The position numbers were made by a program, and so were the translations under genes. Of a DNA stretch of 62,518 nt, positions 57,740-62,518 are shown piece by piece. Positions within the stretch are counted from its first letter, which is position 1. Every line of letters starts with the position of its first letter. This DNA is from Bryobacterales bacterium (GTDB lineage Bacteria; Acidobacteriota; Terriglobia; Bryobacterales; UBA6623). Location: assembly GCA_022824585.1 (NCBI GenBank), contig JAJDZN010000327.1:1-62518 (forward strand), written 5' to 3'. Under the pieces are notes generated by a model, which saw only the letters and a program-made list of their open reading frames with translations, was not told the DNA's origin and ran no database searches.

Positions 57740-58867
57740 CTACGCGTTCATCATCTGGTCCCACGTGACCTCGGCCCGGTGCGCGATCGCCATCTCCCCC
57801 AAAAGGGCTGTCAGCGTGCTCTCCGCGCCCCTCACGCCGGTGTTCGCGGGCTTGTCTTCGAGGATGCGCCCGAAGAACTCCTCCAAGGCGTCGATGGTGA
57901 TGTCGTGCGGGGACTTCTCTTCGACCACGTCGTTGCGCCCCCGGTGAAACCGCCAGTAGCCGCGGGCCGTTTCTACCACGCCATCGTGGCAGAAGTAGCG
58001 CTCGTAGACCTCCCGGTAGAACGGGGGGCACATGTACGCGCCGGCCAAGTTGGCTTGGACGTTGCCGGGATAGTCGAACGTGACGTTGAGGTGGTCAAGC
58101 AGGTCGCCATACTCCATCACGGCGCGTCCGCCCGTGCCGATGGCCTTGACGGGGTGTGCGCCGACGAACCAGTTCATCGCGTCGATGTTGTGGCAGAACG
58201 TCTCGGTGATGATCTCGCCGAAGGTGTCGCGCCAGCGCTTCCACTGGGCCAGCCTGTCCGCCGGGTCGCTCGGCTTGGGGCGGACCGGCTCCTTGCCGGT
58301 CATGCCGCTCTTGAGGAAATGCGAGTGGACTAGGTTGATCTTGCCGATCTCGCCGGAATCGATCAGCTTCTTCGCCGCGTGGTACACGTCGCCGTGGCGC
58401 TGTTGGAAGCCGAACGTGATGTTGAGGCGGCGCGGGGCCGCGTCGGCCAGGCGCATCACCCGCTTGGCCCCTTCGACGTCCGCCGCGGCAGGCTTCTCGA
58501 TGTAAATGTGCTTGCCCGCTTGGATCGCGGCCTCGAAGTGGTCCGGATGCATGTACACAGGGGTCGCGATGATGACGGCGTCGACGTCGCTGGCGAGCAC
58601 CTCGTTGAGGTCCTTGTGCAGGCGCACGCCGTCCAGAGACACCCGTTCTTTCGCTCTCTCGATGGAGGCGTCGGAGACCTCGGCGACGGAGACCAGCCGG
58701 GCCTGTGGCAGGCCCGCGATGTGGCGGGCATGGCTGCTGCCCCTGCCTCCGAGGCCGATGATCCCGACCGAGACCGTGGAGTTTGCCGCGCTGGTGGAGG
58801 CCGCAGACAGTGGCACGACCGCGGCAGTGCGGATCAGGCCGCGCCGGGTGAGCGAGTTCGCTGGCAT
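57740..58867 (-). CDS. Gfo/Idh/MocA family oxidoreductase, Tat-exported
   Basis: A 375-residue NAD(P)-dependent oxidoreductase, second such gene in the window. A twin-arginine signal (TRRGLIRTAAVVPLSAAS) precedes the Rossmann motif GIIGLGGRGSSHA and the EKP signature IYIEKPAAADVEG. The second domain carries FCHNIDAMNWFVGAHP, where the conserved His of the sugar-acting family lies. Start ATG 58867 follows TATACT (minus strand, 58890 to 58885) by 17 bases. No sugar transporter or hydrolase lies beside it, so the substrate is unknown. Confidence 0.9.
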   Translation of the reverse strand: MPANSLTRRGLIRTAAVVPLSAASTSAANSTVSVGIIGLGGRGSSHARHIAGLPQARLVSVAEVSDASIERAKERVSLDGVRLHKDLNEVLASDVDAVIIATPVYMHPDHFEAAIQAGKHIYIEKPAAADVEGAKRVMRLADAAPRRLNITFGFQQRHGDVYHAAKKLIDSGEIGKINLVHSHFLKSGMTGKEPVRPKPSDPADRLAQWKRWRDTFGEIITETFCHNIDAMNWFVGAHPVKAIGTGGRAVMEYGDLLDHLNVTFDYPGNVQANLAGAYMCPPFYREVYERYFCHDGVVETARGYWRFHRGRNDVVEEKSPHDITIDALEEFFGRILEDKPANTGVRGAESTLTALLGEMAIAHRAEVTWDQMMNA

Positions 58868-58884
58868 AGATCTGTAGCACCCAA

Positions 58885-58890
58885 AGTATA
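58885..58890 (-). promoter_or_regulatory. -10 box TATACT for the 57740-58867 gene
   Basis: TATACT on the minus strand, 17 bases before the ATG. No convincing -35 was found at 16-18 bases. The leader would be about 10 bases, without a clear Shine-Dalgarno. Confidence 0.35.
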
Positions 58891-59059
58891 GTCCCGCGCC
58901 CGGCAACGCGTCGCTCCGGCAGGCCTGCGCGCGGCATTGCGAGGGCGGGTGGTGCCGGAGACGGGCTGCTTGGCCGCCCCCGCTGGCTGCGCAGACTGCC
59001 AATCGCGGTTTGCTATTCTGGGAACCGTTGCGCCCCCACAGGGCGTCCCGGGAGGGGCT

Positions 59060-60379
59060 TTGGACGAGGGCAAGCTCAGCATTACGGACTCTCGCACAGG
59101 AAGCGAGTACGAGCTCCCAATCTCCAGCGCGTCCGTTAGGGCGATCGAGCTGCGCCAGATCCGCCAGGATCCTGGCGAGTTCGGCATGCTGAGCTACGAT
59201 CCCGGCTTCACCAACACCGCCGCCTGCACCAGTCGGATCGCCTACATTGACGGCGCCAAGGGAATTCTGCGGTATCGCGGCTACCCGATCGAAAAGCTGG
59301 CCGAGAACTGCACCTACACCGAGGTGGCCTACCTGCTGCTCAACGGCGAGCTGCCCACGCGCCACGAGCTGGAAGCGTGGGACACGGAGCTGATGGAGCA
59401 TAGCCGCGTCCATGAGAACGTCAAGAAGTTCATGGACGGATTCCTGTACGACGCCCATCCCATGGGTGTCTTGGTCAGCACCGTGGCAGCGCTGTCAACG
59501 TTCTACCCGGACGCCAAGCAGATCGACAGCCGCAGCAACCGATACCGCCAGCAGCTGCGCTTGGTGGCCAAGATGCCAACGGTGGCCGCTTACGTCTACC
59601 GCAAGAGCCAGGGCTACGCCTATCCGGATCCGGACTTGGGACTGAGCTATACCGAGAACTTTATCCACATGCTGTGGAGCGGCACCCGCCGCCAGACCAA
59701 TGAGCGCAACCTGAAGGTCCTGGCGCGGGCCCTCGACACGTTGTTCATCCTGCACGCCGAGCACGAACAGAACTGCTCCACTTCGACGATGCGCCAGGTC
59801 GCCAGCGCCGACGCGGATCCCTTCGTGGGCGTGGCAGCGGCCGCTTCGGCGCTCTACGGGCCGCTGCACGGCGGTGCCAACGAGGCGGTGCTGGCGATGC
59901 TCGACGAGATCGGCAGCGCCTCCGCGATCCCGGAATTCATGCGCCAGGTCAAGGCCGGCGAGCGGCGCCTGATGGGATTCGGCCACCGCGTCTACAAGAA
60001 CTATGATCCGCGTGCCCGCATCTTGCAAAGGATTGCCGCGGAGGTCTTCGAGATCACCGGCAAGAATCCCAAGATCGATCTTGCGACACAGCTCGAGCGG
60101 ATCGCTCTTGAGGACGACTACTTCGTCAAGCGGCGTCTCTACCCGAATGTCGACTTTTACTCGGGCATCATCTATCAGGCGATGGGCTTCCCGATCGAGA
60201 TGTTCACGGTGCTGTTCGCGCTCGGGCGGGTGGCCGGGTGGCTGGCCCACTGGGAAGAACTGATGTCGGACCCCGAAAAGCGCATCGCCCGTCCGCGCCA
60301 GATCTATGCCGGGCCTGGGGAGCAGCAGTTCCTGCCGATCGACGAGCGCCTGAGCAAGGCGCGCGCCGAAGTCACCTAG
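59060..60379 (+). CDS. gltA: Citrate synthase
   Basis: A 439-residue type II citrate synthase, entry enzyme of the citric acid cycle. Catalytic residues lie in YGPLHGGANEAVL (His), FGHRVYKNYDPRA (His) and VDFYSGIIYQAMGFP (Asp). RYRGYPIEKLAE is the substrate-region mark. The likely start is TTG 59060, following GGAGGGG by a few bases, as no ATG or GTG precedes the fold at a sensible place (the frame opens at 58937). The end overlaps the convergent gene by 4 bases. Confidence 0.95.
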   Translation: MDEGKLSITDSRTGSEYELPISSASVRAIELRQIRQDPGEFGMLSYDPGFTNTAACTSRIAYIDGAKGILRYRGYPIEKLAENCTYTEVAYLLLNGELPTRHELEAWDTELMEHSRVHENVKKFMDGFLYDAHPMGVLVSTVAALSTFYPDAKQIDSRSNRYRQQLRLVAKMPTVAAYVYRKSQGYAYPDPDLGLSYTENFIHMLWSGTRRQTNERNLKVLARALDTLFILHAEHEQNCSTSTMRQVASADADPFVGVAAAASALYGPLHGGANEAVLAMLDEIGSASAIPEFMRQVKAGERRLMGFGHRVYKNYDPRARILQRIAAEVFEITGKNPKIDLATQLERIALEDDYFVKRRLYPNVDFYSGIIYQAMGFPIEMFTVLFALGRVAGWLAHWEELMSDPEKRIARPRQIYAGPGEQQFLPIDERLSKARAEVT

Positions 60380-61947
60380 TCGGACGCGCGTTCCTGCGCG
60401 CCGGCGGGCGGAGGCTCCCACGGCAGCCGTCCGTCGCAACGGTCGCGGTAGTAGGGCGCGATATCAGTCACCTCGCCCGCCCGCGCTGCTGGCAGGCGCT
60501 GCAAGTCTGCGTCGTCGTAGATATCCGCCCAGTACGCATCGACCGGCCCCATCCGGTTCCACGGGTTGACGGCGTCGTTGTCCGCCGGAGCCGAGAACGA
60601 CGCGTACAGGCTCTGGCGGTTGAGCGGCTTGCGCAAGCCCTGGTAGTACCACGGCTGTAGCAGGAGCTCTCCGCGTCGCGGCTCTGCGCCGGCACCGAGC
60701 TTCGGCCGCAGCGTCACTACCAGCATCTCGTTCAGCGACGTGCCCGTCGAGAATCCGCCGTAGGATCCGTCGGCCCGGTACAGGCTCTGGTCGCGGCGCA
60801 TCACCGACGACGTGAAGCGATTCGCCCCGAGCAGTGCGCGGGCCGCGCCATCCTGGGTCGGGTAGCCCCACGCCTCTCGGCCGAATTCGCTGCCTGCCAG
60901 GGAGGCCTTGAAGTGAGAGATCGCGTACCAAGCCCGCTGCCCGTCGATGCCGCAGCGGGCAAGCAGCCAAGCCTCGTCGAGGGCCGGGTCGCTCAGGCCG
61001 CGGATTGTCATCACCCTCACCAAGGCATTGGGGTCTGCAACGCACGGCGCTGGGATCAGGCGTTCGACAACGTGCGGATTTGCCACGCAGTCCACGGATA
61101 CGATGAGCAAGCCTGCCAGCCGGACCCGGCTTTGGCTGCGGTACGCCTCCAAGTCGGCCGCGCCGGAGAATTGCGTGTCGATTTCCGGCAGGCCCAGCGT
61201 GCCCCTGGGGTAGTTTCGCAACGCGAACGGCTCGAAGTCCGATGCGGCGACATGCCGCACGAACTCCTGTCCTCGCTCGGAACGGCCCGGCACGCCGTGC
61301 GAGGAGATCGGGCCGGATGCCCCGAGTCTGGCTAGCCAGCCGCCGAGCTTGCCGGACGTCTCGGCCGGCTCAATTTGCGCTGCGGCTGCCGCGCCCGTCG
61401 CAGGCAAGCGCCACAGTTCGACGGGCTGGTCGCCGAGCGGACCTTCCGCCCAACCGGGCGACAGCTGGTGCCGGTACGACAGCCAAGGACGGTCCTCCGC
61501 GGACGATTCCTCTTCGGCGGCCGAGGACATGATTCTGGCCGAGAACTCATCCTGTCCAGAGACGGCAAGTGTCCAGGCGCCGTCCGCCCCGCGGACCACC
61601 CCTCGCAAGGCCGGCACGTGGAGCGCTTCGCGCATGCGCCAATAGGCCTGTGGATCCTCCGTCCAGATCGCTAGCGGCAGCAAGTGCGGCTTGCCGTCCA
61701 GCAGGACTTGCAGGCCCAAGCTGCACCGGGCGCCGCTGCCGCTGCCTTCGAACTCGACCTCGAGCCTTGCTCCCGGCGACAGCTCCAGCGGCGGCGGCAG
61801 TTTCGGAGGAGACGCGACCTTGTACGTGAGTCGAAGTCCCTGTGGAGAGGCTTCGGCGCGCGCGATGCTGCGGGCGGCAAGGGGAAGCGCCGCAGATGCT
61901 GCGAGAAAGCGCCGTCGGCCGATCACGAAACCATTGTGCAGCATCAA
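60376..61947 (-). CDS. Tat-exported protein, possible acetoacetate-decarboxylase-like core
   Basis: A 523-residue protein with a twin-arginine signal (GRRRFLAASAALPLAARSIA). Residues 300-420 include LVRVMTIRGLSDPALDEAWLL, WYAISHFKASLAGSEFGREAWGYPTQ and STGTSLNEMLVVTLRPKL, which resemble the acetoacetate decarboxylase (ADC) fold segment GREIYGYPKK. The Lys of that signature is replaced by Thr-Gln. The N-terminal half (LTYKVASPPKLPPP onward) could be a second ADC-like half or a separate beta-domain. Family assignment is therefore tentative. The 3' end overlaps citrate synthase by 4 bases. Confidence 0.55.
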   Translation of the reverse strand: MMLHNGFVIGRRRFLAASAALPLAARSIARAEASPQGLRLTYKVASPPKLPPPLELSPGARLEVEFEGSGSGARCSLGLQVLLDGKPHLLPLAIWTEDPQAYWRMREALHVPALRGVVRGADGAWTLAVSGQDEFSARIMSSAAEEESSAEDRPWLSYRHQLSPGWAEGPLGDQPVELWRLPATGAAAAAQIEPAETSGKLGGWLARLGASGPISSHGVPGRSERGQEFVRHVAASDFEPFALRNYPRGTLGLPEIDTQFSGAADLEAYRSQSRVRLAGLLIVSVDCVANPHVVERLIPAPCVADPNALVRVMTIRGLSDPALDEAWLLARCGIDGQRAWYAISHFKASLAGSEFGREAWGYPTQDGAARALLGANRFTSSVMRRDQSLYRADGSYGGFSTGTSLNEMLVVTLRPKLGAGAEPRRGELLLQPWYYQGLRKPLNRQSLYASFSAPADNDAVNPWNRMGPVDAYWADIYDDADLQRLPAARAGEVTDIAPYYRDRCDGRLPWEPPPAGAQERASD

Positions 61948-62197
61948 GGGTTTACGCGGAGCTTCATCGCGGATTCAGGAGCGATTCTTCGCGCAGCCTC
62001 TCGCGCCGACGAGGCTTTGGCTATCCGGGGCGGATTCTCAACCTGTCGCGGTTATGGGAACGGTCCGATTCGGGTCGACTCCCAGCAGCTTGAAGGCTGC
62101 GCGCTGGAGTTTAGCGGGTTCGGCGCTGGTCATGAACGAGGCCCGGCGGCTACGCCACGAGGCGGAAGCGCGAACCCGCCGATTCGTGCTTCGCAAG
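61948..62197. other. 250-base intergenic region near right edge
   Basis: No gene is supported. The overlapping short frames have no domain. A promoter for the Tat-exported gene should lie here, but no strong -35/-10 was found. Confidence 0.3.
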
Positions 62198-62518
62198 CTA
62201 GGGGTTGTAGCCGGAACCGATGAGCAGTGGAACTCCCTGCGCCCGCACGAGCTTGTAGAGTGCCGCCTTGGGTTCGACCTCGCCCGTCGCCGGATTGTTG
62301 AAGTTGAAGTACCAGAACGACTCCCCGAACAGCGCGGCGGCTTGGTAGGCGTTTCTCCCGTCGAACAGCAGTTCCGGGGCCCTTCCCGACACCGTGAAGC
62401 TGGCGGGGTTGCCGCTGAATTCGACAAGGCCCGTTTCGGCGTTGATGCCGAATACGTAGATCGGGCCGTGCTTCCAGCGCGGGTCGCTGGACAGCACCGG
62501 GCCGGCGAAATACCCCGA
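62198..62518 (-). CDS. C-terminal part of a Cache-domain protein (5' end outside window)
   Basis: The last 106 residues of a gene whose start lies beyond the right edge. The sequence has the look of a Cache sensor module: PRWKHGPIYVFGINAETGLVEFSG, then GESFWYFNFNNPATGEVEPKAALYKLVRAQGVPLLIGSGY, ending soon after at NP-stop. Such modules sense small ligands in the periplasm in chemoreceptors, kinases and secreted proteins. Because the protein ends right after the module, it is not a chemoreceptor with a C-terminal signalling part. Confidence 0.65.
   Translation of the reverse strand, partial: SGYFAGPVLSSDPRWKHGPIYVFGINAETGLVEFSGNPASFTVSGRAPELLFDGRNAYQAAALFGESFWYFNFNNPATGEVEPKAALYKLVRAQGVPLLIGSGYNP

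Noticed and set aside
1..62518. rRNA, tRNA or CRISPR arrays
   Set aside because: No T-loop GGTTCGAATCC-like element with cloverleaf context, no rRNA-like block and no regularly spaced direct repeats were seen. A tRNAscan and CRISPR finder run would settle it.

Overview
The window is GC-rich, densely coded chromosomal DNA, most likely from an Acidobacteriota bacterium of the Bryobacterales/Solibacterales type. This placement rests on recognised protein families, not on a phylogeny. The families are a VWA protein of the acidobacterial TIGR03436 type, an Oar-like TonB-dependent receptor followed by a TIGR03437 protein, a DUF1501 plus DUF1549/DUF1553 pair, Tat-exported Gfo/Idh/MocA oxidoreductases with a sulfatase, and MqnD of the futalosine menaquinone route. 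No rRNA, tRNA or CRISPR array was seen.

Layout. 1-1.5 kb: a visibly less GC-rich segment with a class II Fic protein. 1.5-5.7 kb: an enol-lactonase-like hydrolase diverging from marR, a cytochrome P450, a DUF3311 protein and a sodium/solute symporter, which reads as a small MarR-controlled catabolic unit. 6.0-12.1 kb: outer-membrane receptor and TIGR03437 surface protein. 12.1-15.2 kb: an FmdB zinc ribbon and a fatty-acyl-AMP ligase carrying an N-terminal ACP and a degenerate acyltransferase. 15.2-20.4 kb: MOSC protein, an intact tnpB element bounded by an inverted repeat, a YmdB-like phosphoesterase, a TtcA-like tRNA thiolase and a Na/Pi symporter. 20.4-30.5 kb: sulfatase and Gfo/Idh, P1 peptidase diverging from a LarA-like protein, polyprenyl synthase, and the DUF1501-DUF1549 operon.

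30.8-38.0 kb: an exported-looking methyltransferase, topA-tsaB, metX diverging from a single-chain transketolase. 38.2-39.7 kb: a toxin-antitoxin island with an orphan, start-less hicB and a complete higBA pair. 39.8-45.8 kb: an AddAB-type helicase-nuclease in which both subunits appear to carry Fe-S nuclease domains. 46-50.6 kb: LolD-like ATPase, glgC, a degenerate receiver protein, mqnD and a HEAT-repeat protein. 50.6-57.7 kb: alkylsulfatase-like hydrolase, small protein, VWA protein, moaC-moeA, a TIGR04255 protein and a DUF3500 protein. 57.7 kb to the end: a second Gfo/Idh protein, citrate synthase, a Tat-exported protein with a possible acetoacetate-decarboxylase-like core, and the 3' end of a Cache-domain gene.

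Most genes are housekeeping or scavenging functions: uptake of phosphate and organic solutes, desulfation and sugar redox chemistry, menaquinone, molybdopterin, methionine, glycogen and pentose-phosphate metabolism, and DNA repair. The most unusual items are the tnpB element with matching terminal inverted repeats, the acyl-AMP ligase with a catalytically degraded acyltransferase, the double Fe-S AddAB pair, the signal-peptide-bearing SAM methyltransferase with a possibly leaderless GTG start, and the palindrome inside the divergent marR promoter region. None is a clear previously undescribed multi-gene system. The tnpB element is the nearest candidate.
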